From Alloalcanivorax profundimaris (GTDB lineage: Bacteria > Pseudomonadota > Gammaproteobacteria > Pseudomonadales > Alcanivoracaceae): a stretch of 64,000 nt of DNA. Location of the stretch: NCBI RefSeq assembly GCF_015265435.1, contig NZ_JABJWH010000040.1, forward strand, positions 186,001 to 250,000, in the 5' to 3' direction. Both the position numbers and the translations under genes were made by a program. The notes beneath the pieces are model-generated. The model saw only the letters and a program-made list of their open reading frames with translations, had not been told where the DNA came from and made no database searches. Shown here in pieces: positions 32,897-41,931 of this stretch; position 1 is the first letter of the stretch, and every line of letters starts with the position of its first letter.

Positions 32897-34143
32897 GGCG
32901 CGGTTCCTTCTTTCAGGGAGCGGTGTTGCCGAGGGCGGTGGCTGGCGAAGGCCAGGCCGTTGCCCCGGTGATCGAAATGCACGGCGGCGTCCACGTCGGC
33001 GCCGGCCAGGGGCTGGCCGTGCTCATCCAGGAAGCGCACGTGCAGCGGGCCGCCGTCCGGGGCGTGGCGCAGGGTGGCCAGGTGCAAGCCGTCCGGCAGG
33101 CGGTGCCAGTAACGGGTGTCGGCGCGGGTGCGCGAGCGGGCGGACAGCCCCTCGGCGGCCACGCCGATGGCGGTGATGGTGTGGAAGCCGGCGGCCACCG
33201 CCCCGCCGGCGGCGGCGCTCAGGCCGGCCACGGCGCTGTTCTGGCTGGCGGCGGTGAGCACGTCGCCGGTGGCCTGGGTGTTCTTCTTGAAGCGCACCTG
33301 GCCCTCGATGATGCGGTCCACGGTGCGCCCGCCCCGGGTGGAGGCCTGGAAGAACACGTCCTCCGCCGGGAACAGATCACGGGGCGCGGGCGCGGCCAGC
33401 CGCGCGCCATGGGCGCGGATGTGTTTGCCGCGCCGGTACACCAGCTGGTAGTGGCCGACGCCGTCCGCCAGTTTGCGCGGCGCGCTGCCGGTTTCCGCCA
33501 CCACCAGCAGGTTGTCGCCGGCCTCCGGAATCGGCCCGTCCGGGCGGAACAACCGGTACTCCTGAAAATGCTGTTCGGCCAGGGTCGGGTTACCGTCCAG
33601 CCGCGCCGCCCAGCCGGCCAGGAAGATCAGCGAGGCGAAGTCCGTGGTGTGCTGCTCCTCCTCGGCGAAGGCATCCTGCAGCAGGCCGCTCAGGAAGCTG
33701 GCCCGGGCGTTGCCGTAATCGCCGTCGCGCAGGAACAGCAGGCCCCGGTAATAGAACACCATGGCCCGTTCATAGGGCTCGCCCTTGAAGTCCTTCTCGC
33801 CTTCCTCGTACCACAGGCTGCGGGCCCGCCGCGCCGCGTCGTTGTCGGCGTAGACACTCTCGATATTGAGGATGGCTTCATCCAGGGCGGCGCGGGCCAG
33901 ATCGTAATGGCCGGTGCGCCAGGCGGCGGCGCCGATCTCCATCAGGTTGAGCACTTCGTTGCGGCGGCCCTCCTGGAACAGCTCCCGGTACAGGGGCTGG
34001 AGTTCGGCGGGCTTGTCCGCCACCAGATCCTGTTGGCCGGCGGACAGGGTACGCGCCTGGTACTGGGTGGGGCCGGTGGCGCAGCCGGCCAGCAGCGAGG
34101 CCGCCACCAGCGCCGCCGCGCCCCGTTTAGCGATAGAGCACAT
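32893..34143 (-). CDS. COG3014-type lipoprotein with TPR-like repeats
   Basis: A 416-residue lipoprotein starting MCSIAKRGAAALVAASLLAGC. The first half is helical with TPR-like repeats (GAAAWRTGHYDLARAALDEAI, YYRGLLFLRDGDYGNARASFLSGLLQDA). A C-terminal beta-rich part has HGARLAAPAPRDLFPAEDVFFQASTRGG and a membrane-like Ala/Gly segment (AAAGGAVAAGFHTITAIGVAA). This matches the uncharacterised COG3014 lipoproteins that occur between lpoB and ycfL in other gammaproteobacteria. It begins 17 bp inside the end of lpoB. Confidence 0.8.
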   Translation of the reverse strand: MCSIAKRGAAALVAASLLAGCATGPTQYQARTLSAGQQDLVADKPAELQPLYRELFQEGRRNEVLNLMEIGAAAWRTGHYDLARAALDEAILNIESVYADNDAARRARSLWYEEGEKDFKGEPYERAMVFYYRGLLFLRDGDYGNARASFLSGLLQDAFAEEEQHTTDFASLIFLAGWAARLDGNPTLAEQHFQEYRLFRPDGPIPEAGDNLLVVAETGSAPRKLADGVGHYQLVYRRGKHIRAHGARLAAPAPRDLFPAEDVFFQASTRGGRTVDRIIEGQVRFKKNTQATGDVLTAASQNSAVAGLSAAAGGAVAAGFHTITAIGVAAEGLSARSRTRADTRYWHRLPDGLHLATLRHAPDGGPLHVRFLDEHGQPLAGADVDAAVHFDHRGNGLAFASHRPRQHRSLKEGTAP

Positions 34144-34759
34144 TGTCCTGGGCCGCTTTGCGCATCTCATAGGCGCCACTCCAGACGATGGTGCCCAGTT
34201 CCAGGTCCACCATTTCGAAGGTCACCTGGTGGTAGCGGGAGCGGGTCTGGGTGTTCCGGTCGATGGCGTCCAGGGAGGCGATGCGCCCACCCAGCCGGTA
34301 GTCGCCGCCGGCGGTGGCCTGGGTCTTGCGGATGGTGCCGCCGTCCACGGCGCCATCGCGCTTGAGCTCGCGCTCTTTTTCCACCATGTCGGCGTAGTGG
34401 CGGCCCACGAACACCATGCGGCCGTTGGCGGCCCGGTTCAGTTCCACGCGCAGCCGGTCGGTGAGCAGGTTGGTGTTGATGATCGAACTGCTCTCGTTGC
34501 GGAAGTATTCGTTGTCGATGATGATGCGCGGCGGCGTGGCGCGCGCCGCCAGAATCCGGTTGGCGAGCATGTCGCGCATCATTTCGTCGGTCATCGCCAC
34601 CACGTCCTGGGATTCGATGCCCACGCCCCGCACCCGGCCGGAGGACCGCGGGTCCTCGTACACCGTGGCCTGGCCACGTACATTGTCCACCTGGCTGGGC
34701 GCGCAGCCCGCCAACAGGGCAGCGGCCACCGCCGCCACGCTCAGGGTCCGGATCGTCAT
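34127..34759 (-). CDS. lpoB: LpoB-like activator of penicillin-binding protein 1B
   Basis: A 210-residue outer-membrane lipoprotein, lipobox LLAGC. The LpoB fold shows as GIESQDVVAMTDEMMRDMLAN, PPRIIIDNEYFRNESSSIINTNLLTDRLRVELNRAANGRMVFVGR and GGDYRLGGRIASLD. LpoB reaches through the peptidoglycan to stimulate PBP1B glycan synthesis. First gene of a five-gene operon running to 30674. The Pro-rich disordered tether of enterobacterial LpoB is short here. A CCCCATATGGGG palindrome lies 75 bp upstream. Confidence 0.85.
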   Translation of the reverse strand: MTIRTLSVAAVAAALLAGCAPSQVDNVRGQATVYEDPRSSGRVRGVGIESQDVVAMTDEMMRDMLANRILAARATPPRIIIDNEYFRNESSSIINTNLLTDRLRVELNRAANGRMVFVGRHYADMVEKERELKRDGAVDGGTIRKTQATAGGDYRLGGRIASLDAIDRNTQTRSRYHQVTFEMVDLELGTIVWSGAYEMRKAAQDNVLYR

Positions 34760-34833
34760 GCTCCGCCTCTCGTCGTCTTCGGGTTGGGGAAGGATTAAGC
34801 GGAATGCTAGACAGCCCGGCGACGGCCGGCATG

Positions 34834-34845
34834 CCCCATATGGGG
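34834..34845 (-). promoter_or_regulatory. CCCCATATGGGG palindrome upstream of the lpoB operon
   Basis: A perfect 12-bp palindrome in the divergent gap between lpoB and the ABC-F gene, sharing the CCCCRTWTGGGG form with 24035. It could control either gene. Confidence 0.4.
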
Positions 34846-34943
34846 TAGGCGAAGCATCAAGGCCGGTGTGACCCGGGGCGGCCCCTGTGCCATACTCCGC
34901 CGGCTTTTCGACCCCTCACACCACACCAAGCCGGATTCCAACC

Positions 34944-36536
34944 TTGCTCACCACCGCCAACATCACCATGCAGTTCGGCGCCAAGCCGCTGTTCGAGAAC
35001 GTCTCCGTGAAATTCGGCGACGGCCACCGCTACGGCCTGATCGGCGCCAACGGCTCCGGGAAGTCCACCTTCATGAAGATCCTCGGCCGCGACCTGGATC
35101 CGTCCGCCGGCAATGTGTCCAAGGACCCCGACGAGCGGGTCGGCAAGCTGCGCCAGGATCAGTTCGCCTACGAGCAGTACTCGGTGGTGGACACCGTGAT
35201 CATGGGCCACGAGGAACTGTGGGCGGTGAAGGAAGAGCGCGACGCCATCTACGCCAAGGCGGAGATGAGCGAGGAAGACGGCATCCGCGCCGGCGAGCTG
35301 GAGGCGGAATTCGCCGAGCTGGACGGCTACACCGCCGAGTCCCGCGCCGGTGATCTGCTGCTCGGCGTGGGCATCCCGGTGGAGCAGCATTTCGGGCCCA
35401 TGAGCGAAGTGGCGCCGGGTTGGAAGCTGCGCGTGCTGCTGGCCCAGGTGCTGTTCTCGGATCCGGACATCATGTTGCTGGACGAGCCCACCAACAACCT
35501 GGACATCAACACCATCCGCTGGCTGGAAGACGTGCTCAACCAGCGCCAGTGCACCATGATCATCATTTCCCACGACCGCCACTTCCTGAACAGCGTGTGC
35601 ACGCACATGGCGGATCTGGATTACGGCGAGCTGCGCGTCTACCCGGGCAACTACGACGAGTACATGACCGCCGCCACCCAGGCCCTGGAGCGCAAGCGCG
35701 CGGACAACGCCAAGAAGAAGGCGCAGATCGCCGACCTGCAGCAATTCGTCAGCCGCTTCTCCGCCAACGCCTCCAAGTCCAAGCAGGCCACCTCCCGGGC
35801 CAAGCAGATCGACAAGATCAAGCTGGAAGAGATCAAACCCTCCAGCCGCCAGAACCCCTACATCGTGTTCGAGCAGGACAAGAAGCTGTTCCGCAACGCC
35901 CTGGAAGTGAAGGGCCTGGCCAGATCCTTCGACGGGGAAGAGCTGTTCTCCGACCTGGACCTGCGCGTGGAAGTGGGCGAGCGCATCGCCATCATCGGCC
36001 CCAACGGCGTCGGCAAATCCACCCTGCTGCGCTGCCTGGTGGGCGACCTGGAGCCCGGCGCCGGCGAAGTGAAGTGGTCCGAGAACGCCACCCTGGGCTA
36101 CTACGCCCAGGACCACGCCGCCGACTTCGCCGACAAGAAAAACCTGTTCGACTGGATGAGCCAGTGGGGCAAACCCAGCGACGACGAACAGGTGATTCGC
36201 GGCACCCTGGGCCGGCTGCTGTTCTCCTCCACGGAGATCAACAAGACCGTGGACGTGATCTCCGGCGGCGAGCAGGGCCGCATGCTGTTCGGCAAGATCA
36301 TGCTGCAGCGCCCCAACATCATGCTGCTCGACGAACCCACCAACCACCTGGACATGGAGTCCATCGAGTCGCTCAACCTGGCCCTGGAAAACTACCCGGG
36401 CACGCTGCTGTTCGTCAGCCACGACCGCGAGTTCGTATCGTCCCTGGCCACCCGCATCATTGAGCTGACCCCCACCGGCATCGTCGATTTCCACGGCAGC
36501 TACGAGGACTACCTGCGCAGCCAGGGCGTGGCGTAA
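34944..36536 (+). CDS. ybiT: ABC-F family ATPase YbiT
   Basis: A 530-residue soluble protein with two ABC domains and no membrane part. Domain 1: Walker [20 protein letters not shown] and ISHDRHF. A charged linker (about 235-300) follows, then domain 2 with [17 protein letters not shown] and [10 protein letters not shown]. Translation starts at TTG 34944 ([25 protein letters not shown]), which aligns with the E. coli YbiT N-terminus and gives exactly its 530-residue length; a further upstream ATG would add unrelated sequence. ABC-F proteins act on stalled ribosomes. Confidence 0.92.
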   Translation: MLTTANITMQFGAKPLFENVSVKFGDGHRYGLIGANGSGKSTFMKILGRDLDPSAGNVSKDPDERVGKLRQDQFAYEQYSVVDTVIMGHEELWAVKEERDAIYAKAEMSEEDGIRAGELEAEFAELDGYTAESRAGDLLLGVGIPVEQHFGPMSEVAPGWKLRVLLAQVLFSDPDIMLLDEPTNNLDINTIRWLEDVLNQRQCTMIIISHDRHFLNSVCTHMADLDYGELRVYPGNYDEYMTAATQALERKRADNAKKKAQIADLQQFVSRFSANASKSKQATSRAKQIDKIKLEEIKPSSRQNPYIVFEQDKKLFRNALEVKGLARSFDGEELFSDLDLRVEVGERIAIIGPNGVGKSTLLRCLVGDLEPGAGEVKWSENATLGYYAQDHAADFADKKNLFDWMSQWGKPSDDEQVIRGTLGRLLFSSTEINKTVDVISGGEQGRMLFGKIMLQRPNIMLLDEPTNHLDMESIESLNLALENYPGTLLFVSHDREFVSSLATRIIELTPTGIVDFHGSYEDYLRSQGVA

Positions 36537-36558
36537 GCGGCTGGAAAGCGTTTGATAG

Positions 36559-36659
36559 GCAATTCATGAATTGCTTTCGGCGATTTTTGCCTCTCTGCTT
36601 TTTGGGAAGCAATAATTAAATTGCTTGATATGTAATAAGAAACCCATATATTTCTTATT
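36559..36659 (+). promoter_or_regulatory. Operator array of the hipBA module
   Basis: Two GCAAT-N6-ATTGC sites, GCAATTCATGAATTGC (36559-36574, perfect palindrome) and GCAATAATTAAATTGC (36609-36624), are 50 bp apart. A third dyad with 9-bp arms AATAAGAAA/TTTCTTATT spans 36634-36659. All lie in the 152-bp AT-rich gap before hipB and are probable HipB binding sites for autoregulation. Confidence 0.65.
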
Positions 36660-36688
36660 GAGCAGAAAGCAACCCAGGAGACGCTTTT

Positions 36689-36994
36689 ATGGCTTCTCTT
36701 CGTCAGCAGATCAAACAGCGCCGCAAGGCGCTCGGCTTGCGCCAGGAGGATATGGGGCAACGGATTGGTATGCTCCGTCAGCAATATCAGTACCTGGAAG
36801 CCAAGGGTAACCCCCGCTTGGACACCCTGGAGCTGGTCGCCAAAGGGCTGGACAGCGAGGTGATGCTTATCCCCAGGGAAAAACTCCTTGAGGTGCGGGC
36901 GCTGCTGGATGGCGAGGGGAGCGGCCAGGTCGGCAAGCCCACGCTGTCCAACGCCGAGGATCCGTGGGCGGGGCTTCTGGACGACGACGCATGA
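36689..36994 (+). CDS. hipB: HipB-like XRE-family antitoxin
   Basis: A 101-residue helix-turn-helix protein: SLRQQIKQRRKALGLRQEDMGQRIGMLRQQYQYLEAKGNPRLDTLELVAKGL is a complete XRE domain (about 3-60), followed by an acidic tail ending AGLLDDDA. In HipBA systems this protein represses the operon and binds the kinase toxin. The ATGA overlap with the next gene supports that role. A good AGGAGA site precedes the ATG. Confidence 0.88.
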   Translation: MASLRQQIKQRRKALGLRQEDMGQRIGMLRQQYQYLEAKGNPRLDTLELVAKGLDSEVMLIPREKLLEVRALLDGEGSGQVGKPTLSNAEDPWAGLLDDDA

Positions 36995-38241
36995 ACGAGG
37001 CCCGGGTCCTTGCGCTTTCGTTGCATGGCCGCCTGGTGGGTTATCTGGTGGGGGCCCGGGACGGCCGCAACATCCTGACTTTCGATGCCGGCTTCCGGGA
37101 TGATCCGCTTCGCCCGACCTTTAGCTTGATCACCAGCCCTGCCTTCCCAAACGCTCAACCATTATTGTCCAAACCCTGGGTGACCCGGCAACGGCTTCAT
37201 CCGGTGTTGTCCAACCTGCTGCCGGAAGGGGCGTTGCGAGCCTTTATCGCGCAATCGCTCAAGGTTCACGAGAACAATGAATTCGAGATGATGGCTTATC
37301 TCGGTGCTGATCTGCCCGGTGCGCTTGTCGCCGAGCCGGCCCATCCGGATGATCTGCCGCCGGGTTTGAAATCGGAGTTGGGCAAGGTGGCGCCTTTGAC
37401 GCTGGTGCCGGGAAAGGGCGAAAAAAAATTCTCGCTGGCCGGCGTGCAAATGAAATTCTCCATGAAGGAGCGGGATGGCCGCTTCAACGTGGCGGTCGGC
37501 GATGAACTGGGTGATTGGATTATCAAGACACCCTCGACCACCCATCGCCGGGTTCCCGAGAACGAATACAGCGCCATGATGCTGGCCGCGATGGTTGGCG
37601 TGGAGATTCCGGACATTCGACTGGTGTCGCTGGATAAACTGGATAACCTCCCCGACATCAACCTGCCCGACGAAGAGCTGGCGTTCGCCATCCGCCGTTT
37701 CGATCGAGACGGCGCGGAGCGAATCCACATGGAGGATTTCGCCCAGGTTCTGGTCAAGTACGCCCACGAAAAATACCGGTCCGCCAACTACGAACAGATT
37801 GGTCGCATCCTGTATCAGTATTCCGGGCAGGCGCTGGTGGATGTTCAACAACTGGCCCGGCGCCTGTTAAGCAACGCGCTTCTGGCAAATGGTGATGCCC
37901 ATCTGAAGAACTGGAGCCTGTTGTACCAGGATCAGCAGACTCCCACTCTGGCCCCTGCCTATGACATCGTCACCACCCGTGCCTACATCGCCAACGAGAG
38001 CGAGTTCGCCTTGAACCTGGGCAAGACCAAATCCTGGTATGAGCTGACGCTGGCGCATTTCCAGGCCTGGGCATTGAAAGCCGGGGTGCCCTGGCGCGCG
38101 ATCCGGCCAGTCTTGCTGGACGTTATGGAGAAGGCGCGAACGCTCTGGCCGGCGGCGCTGGATGACCTGCCCATGGACCAGGGACACAAGCAGACGCTGC
38201 GGGCCCATTGGCGTGCGCTCCACGATGACTTCCGCCTTTGA
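36991..38241 (+). CDS. hipA: HipA-family serine/threonine kinase toxin
   Basis: A 416-residue HipA kinase. The N-terminal subdomain (about 1-105: LHGRLVGYLVG, RQRLHPVLSNLLPEG) is followed by FSLAGVQMKFSM, the ATP-loop region, FAIRRFDRDGAERIHMEDFAQ, and the catalytic NGDAHLKNWSLLY and metal-binding APAYDIVTT motifs. E. coli HipA phosphorylates glutamyl-tRNA synthetase and triggers dormancy. All recognisable catalytic motifs are intact, so the toxin is probably active. Translation overlaps hipB by 4 bp. Confidence 0.9.
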   Translation: MNEARVLALSLHGRLVGYLVGARDGRNILTFDAGFRDDPLRPTFSLITSPAFPNAQPLLSKPWVTRQRLHPVLSNLLPEGALRAFIAQSLKVHENNEFEMMAYLGADLPGALVAEPAHPDDLPPGLKSELGKVAPLTLVPGKGEKKFSLAGVQMKFSMKERDGRFNVAVGDELGDWIIKTPSTTHRRVPENEYSAMMLAAMVGVEIPDIRLVSLDKLDNLPDINLPDEELAFAIRRFDRDGAERIHMEDFAQVLVKYAHEKYRSANYEQIGRILYQYSGQALVDVQQLARRLLSNALLANGDAHLKNWSLLYQDQQTPTLAPAYDIVTTRAYIANESEFALNLGKTKSWYELTLAHFQAWALKAGVPWRAIRPVLLDVMEKARTLWPAALDDLPMDQGHKQTLRAHWRALHDDFRL

Positions 38242-38305
38242 TGGCGCATGGGACCGGATAATGTTGCCGCGGAGCGCTCCCGGCGGACACCTGTGGTATG
38301 GTCCC

Positions 38306-38321
38306 TGAAACAAAGGTTTCA
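38306..38321 (+). promoter_or_regulatory. Operator TGAAAC-N4-GTTTCA before the RpiR-family gene
   Basis: A perfect inverted repeat 24 bp before the regulator start, with an extra GTTTCA half site at 38330. The same motif precedes the aminotransferase gene at 39263. Likely RpiR autoregulation; the fatty-acid regulator PsrA recognises a similar motif and is an alternative. Confidence 0.6.
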
Positions 38322-38344
38322 CGCCCACCGTTTCAGAGAACCGG

Positions 38345-39190
38345 ATGCAACCACTGAATGAGCGTCTGCGCGCCCACTACCAAAGCCTGTCCCCCCAGGA
38401 ACGGCGGGTGGCGGACTTTATCCTCGACCACTACGACGACCTGATCAGCTACAACAGCGCCGAGCTGGCGCGCGTGAGCGGTGTCTCCAAGCCCACCGTC
38501 AGCCGTCTGTTCAAGCGGCTGGGCTACAGCGGCTACAAGGCCCTGCGCGACGAGCTGCGCGCCCTGCGCCAGAGCGGCGTGCCCCTGGCCGATGCCCGTG
38601 GCCTGGCGGACGGCGACACCCTGCCGGCCCGCCATTACCAGCAGGAGCTGGCCAACCTGAACCAGTGTCTGGCCGGCCTGGACGCCCGCCGGCTGGGCGA
38701 GGCGGCGGCGGCCCTGGCCGGTGCCGGCCAGGTACTGATCGTCGGCCAGCGCAATGCCTACCCGGTGGCGCTGCACCTGCGCCAGCAGCTGATCCAGGCC
38801 CGGGGCCAGGTGCGTCTGGCGCCGCAACCCGGCCAGACCCTGGCGGAAGAGCTGGTGGATCTGACCCCGGCGGACGTGGTGCTGGTGGTGGCGTTTCGCC
38901 GCCGCCCTCGGCTGATCGCGCCCCTGCTGAAAAGCCTGCGGCAGCGCAAGATACCGGTGGTGCTGCTGTGCGAACCCCAGGCCCGAGCGCTGCCGGAGCT
39001 GGCCCGCTGGCACTTCCCGGTGCCGTTGGACAGCCTGTCCGCCTTCGACAGCTACGCCGCCGCCATGAGCCTGGCCAGCCTGCTGGCCAACGCCGTGCTG
39101 CATGAGGTGCTGGCCGACGGGCGCCGGCGTATCCACGAGATCACCGACCTCTACGACGACCTGGACGAGCTGGAAAAACCCTCCCCCTAG
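38345..39190 (+). CDS. MurR/RpiR-family regulator with SIS domain
   Basis: A 281-residue regulator. The N-terminal domain (about 1-75) is RpiR-type: LSPQERRVADFILDHYDDLISYNSAELARVSGVSKPTVSRLFKRLGYSGYKALR. The C-terminal SIS domain (about 115-250) includes GAGQVLIVGQRNAYPVALHLRQQL and DVVLVVAFRRRP, which would bind a small phosphorylated or nitrogenous effector. It is followed by two purine-catabolism genes sharing its operator motif, so regulation of ureide use is inferred. Confidence 0.9.
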   Translation: MQPLNERLRAHYQSLSPQERRVADFILDHYDDLISYNSAELARVSGVSKPTVSRLFKRLGYSGYKALRDELRALRQSGVPLADARGLADGDTLPARHYQQELANLNQCLAGLDARRLGEAAAALAGAGQVLIVGQRNAYPVALHLRQQLIQARGQVRLAPQPGQTLAEELVDLTPADVVLVVAFRRRPRLIAPLLKSLRQRKIPVVLLCEPQARALPELARWHFPVPLDSLSAFDSYAAAMSLASLLANAVLHEVLADGRRRIHEITDLYDDLDELEKPSP

Positions 39191-39262
39191 CGCTTCCTTC
39201 CGCCTGAGCGGCCAGGGCGCCTTGATGCCACGCTTGGAACAACTGTTTCAGTTATGTATTAT

Positions 39263-39278
39263 TGAAACTATCGTTTCG
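39263..39278 (+). promoter_or_regulatory. Operator TGAAAC-N4-GTTTC before the aminotransferase gene
   Basis: A 16-bp near-perfect dyad with an additional GTTTCA half site at 39245, about 80 bp before the start codon. It matches the element at 38306, tying the two genes to one regulator. Confidence 0.6.
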
Positions 39279-39301
39279 TGGCGCCAAGCCGCCACCAGGC
39301 C

Positions 39302-39325
39302 CCGTAGGAGCGGCTTCAGCCGCGA
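39302..39325. repeat. Single REP-like arm
   Basis: GTAGGAGCGGCTTCAGCCGCG is itself a small hairpin and resembles one arm of the repeat at 4457. It sits between the operator and the aminotransferase start, inside the likely leader RNA. Confidence 0.65.
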
Positions 39326-39358
39326 TGCCGCGATGCCTTCACCCGCACAGAGGACGCC

Positions 39359-40609
39359 ATGCTGGACATCAACCAGTTCGACCAGATCAACCCACCGGCC
39401 CGTCTGCTGATGGGCCCCGGCCCGATCAACGCGGACCCCCGGGTGCTGCGTGCCATGGCCGCCCAACTGGTGGGCCAGTACGACCCGGCCATGACCGGCT
39501 ACATGAACCAGGTGATGGCGCTCTACCGGGCCCTGTTCCGCACCGAGAACCGCTGGACCATGCTGGTGGACGGCACCTCCCGGGCCGGCATCGAGGCCAT
39601 TCTGGTGTCGGCGATCCGTCCCGGCGACCGGGTGCTGGTGCCGGTGTTCGGGCGCTTCGGCCACCTGCTGTGCGAGATCGCCCGCCGCTGCCGGGCGGAG
39701 GTGCACAGCATCGAGGTGCCCTGGGGCCAGGTGTTCGAGCCCCAGGCCATCGAGGACGCCATCAAGCGCGTCAAACCGCGCCTGCTGCTCACCGTGCAGG
39801 GCGACACCTCCACCGGCCAGCTGCAACCGCTGGCGGAGCTGGGCGAGATCTGCCGCCGCCACGACGTATTGTTCTACACCGACGCCACCGCCTCCTTCGG
39901 CGGCAACCCCCTGGAAGCCGACGCCTGGGGCCTGGACGCGGTGTCCGCCGGCCTGCAGAAATGCCTGGGCGGCCCGTCCGGCAGCGCCCCCATCACCCTG
40001 GGCCCGAACATGGAAGCGGTGATGCGCCGTCGCAAGCATGTGGAGCAGGGCATCCGCACCGAGGCCCACCAGGACGGCGAGGACGAGATGATCGCCTCCA
40101 ACTATTTCGACCTGGGCATGGTGATGGACTACTGGGGCCCGGAACGCCTCAACCACCACACCGAGGCCACCAGCATGCTGTTCGCCGCCCGCGAATGCGC
40201 CCGGCTGATTCTTCAGGAAGGCCTGGACCACGCCATCGCCCGCCATGCCCTGCACGGCGCCGCCTTGCTGCACGGCGTCCAGGGCATGGGCCTGGAAACC
40301 TTCGGCGACCTGGAGCACAAGATGAACAACGTGCTGTGCGTCAAAATCCCGGAGGGCATCCCCGGCGAACAGGTGCGCGGCCTGCTGCTCAACGACTTCG
40401 GCATTGAAATCGGCACCTCCTTCGGCCCCCTGCAGGGCAAGATCTGGCGCATCGGCACCATGGGCTACAACGCCCGCAGGGACTGCGTGCTGCAGACTCT
40501 CACCGCCCTGGAAGCGGTGCTGCTCCGCCTTGGCTTCCGCGCGCCCCAGGGCGGCGGAGCCCAGGCCGCCTGGGATTATTACGACCGGCACGCGGGGAGC
40601 GCCGCATGA
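39359..40609 (+). CDS. PucG-like (S)-ureidoglycine-glyoxylate aminotransferase
   Basis: A 416-residue class V PLP aminotransferase. It begins NPPARLLMGPGPINADPRVLRAM, the alanine-glyoxylate/PucG opening; the PLP-lysine lies in SAGLQKCLGGPSGSAP, with TDATASFGG before it. The 4-bp overlap with an allantoate-type amidohydrolase strongly points to ureidoglycine-glyoxylate transamination in purine breakdown, as with pucG in Bacillus. Serine-pyruvate or alanine-glyoxylate activity is the alternative. Confidence 0.85.
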   Translation: MLDINQFDQINPPARLLMGPGPINADPRVLRAMAAQLVGQYDPAMTGYMNQVMALYRALFRTENRWTMLVDGTSRAGIEAILVSAIRPGDRVLVPVFGRFGHLLCEIARRCRAEVHSIEVPWGQVFEPQAIEDAIKRVKPRLLLTVQGDTSTGQLQPLAELGEICRRHDVLFYTDATASFGGNPLEADAWGLDAVSAGLQKCLGGPSGSAPITLGPNMEAVMRRRKHVEQGIRTEAHQDGEDEMIASNYFDLGMVMDYWGPERLNHHTEATSMLFAARECARLILQEGLDHAIARHALHGAALLHGVQGMGLETFGDLEHKMNNVLCVKIPEGIPGEQVRGLLLNDFGIEIGTSFGPLQGKIWRIGTMGYNARRDCVLQTLTALEAVLLRLGFRAPQGGGAQAAWDYYDRHAGSAA

Positions 40610-41889
40610 ACGCCGCCGCGATGACCCCGGACCAGGCCCGCGCCGCCGCCGAGCGGGTGATGGCCCGCTGCGATGAACTGGCGGCCCTCAGCGAAACCCC
40701 GGACGCCCTGACTCGCGTTTACCTGTCGCCGGAACACCGGCGCGCCAACGCCCTCACCGGTGACTGGATGCGCGAGGCGGGCATGAGCGTCCACCAGGAC
40801 AGCGTCGGCAATATCCGTGGCCGCTACGAAGGGGCCGCCCCGGAGGCGCCGGCCCTGCTGCTGGGCTCGCACCTGGACACGGTCCGCGACGCCGGCCGCT
40901 ACGACGGCATGCTCGGCGTGCTCTCCGCCATCGAAACCGTGCGCCACCTCCACCGGCAAAACGCACGTCTGCCCCTGGCCATCGAAGTGGTGGGCTTCGG
41001 CGACGAGGAGGGCACCCGCTTCGGCATCACCCTGCTGGGCAGCCGGGCCATTGCCGGCACCTGGCCGGAAGGCTGGCTGGACCAGAAGGACGGGCAGGGC
41101 ATCCACCTCGCCGGCGCGATGAGCGAGTTTGGTCTGGACCCGCAACGGGTGGCGGACGCCGCCCGCCCGGCCGGCGACATCGCCGCCTACCTGGAACTGC
41201 ACATCGAGCAAGGCCCCTGCCTGGAACAGGCCGACCTGGCCCTGGGCGTGGTCACCGCCATCAACGGCGCCCGCCGGCTCAACTGCACCTTCACCGGCCA
41301 GGCCGGCCACGCCGGCACCGTGCCCATGGCCCAGCGCCGCGACGCCCTGGCCGGCGCCGCCGAATGGATGACCGTGGTCGAACAGGTCACCCGCCAGGCC
41401 GGCCAGGATCGGGTGGCCACCGTGGGTTCCTTGCAGTGCAAGCCAGGGGCGGTCAACGTGATCCCCGGGCAAGCGCGGCTGACCCTGGACATTCGCGGCC
41501 CGGAGGAAGAACCGCTGGAGGCCCTGCTCGACGACCTGCTGGCCCGCGCCCACACCATCGCCGAACGCCGCGACCTGACCTTCGACGCCGACGAGTTCTA
41601 CCGCATCGCCGCCACCGCCTGCGACGCCGGGCTGCAACAGCAACTGGCCAGCGCCGTCACGGCGGTGCAGGGCAGCGCCCCCCACCTGCCCAGCGGCGCC
41701 GGCCACGACGCCATCGCCATGGCCGAACACTGGCCGGTGGGCATGCTGTTCGTGCGCTGCAAAGGCGGCATCAGCCATCACCCGGCCGAGTCCGTCACCA
41801 CCGCGGACGTGGCCCAGGCGATCCAGGCCTACACCCAGGCCGCCACCGATGTCGCCACCAACACCGCCCTTGACCTGAACCACGGTTAA
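40606..41889 (+). CDS. Allantoate amidohydrolase / carbamoylase-type M20 enzyme
   Basis: A 427-residue binuclear metal hydrolase. Metal ligands appear in LLLGSHLDTVRDAGRYDGMLGVL, FGDEEGTRFG and LELHIEQGPCLE; the dimerisation domain starts around residue 220 (NGARRLNCTFTGQAGHAG). The HIEQGP motif separates the allantoate/ureidoglycolate/N-carbamoyl amino acid branch from peptidases. With the PucG-like neighbour, allantoate to ureidoglycine is the likely reaction. Start overlaps the aminotransferase stop. Confidence 0.87.
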   Translation: MNAAAMTPDQARAAAERVMARCDELAALSETPDALTRVYLSPEHRRANALTGDWMREAGMSVHQDSVGNIRGRYEGAAPEAPALLLGSHLDTVRDAGRYDGMLGVLSAIETVRHLHRQNARLPLAIEVVGFGDEEGTRFGITLLGSRAIAGTWPEGWLDQKDGQGIHLAGAMSEFGLDPQRVADAARPAGDIAAYLELHIEQGPCLEQADLALGVVTAINGARRLNCTFTGQAGHAGTVPMAQRRDALAGAAEWMTVVEQVTRQAGQDRVATVGSLQCKPGAVNVIPGQARLTLDIRGPEEEPLEALLDDLLARAHTIAERRDLTFDADEFYRIAATACDAGLQQQLASAVTAVQGSAPHLPSGAGHDAIAMAEHWPVGMLFVRCKGGISHHPAESVTTADVAQAIQAYTQAATDVATNTALDLNHG

Positions 41890-41931
41890 GGTCCCAGACT
41901 TCCGCGCTCTTTCACGCAGCGAGGAAGCACC

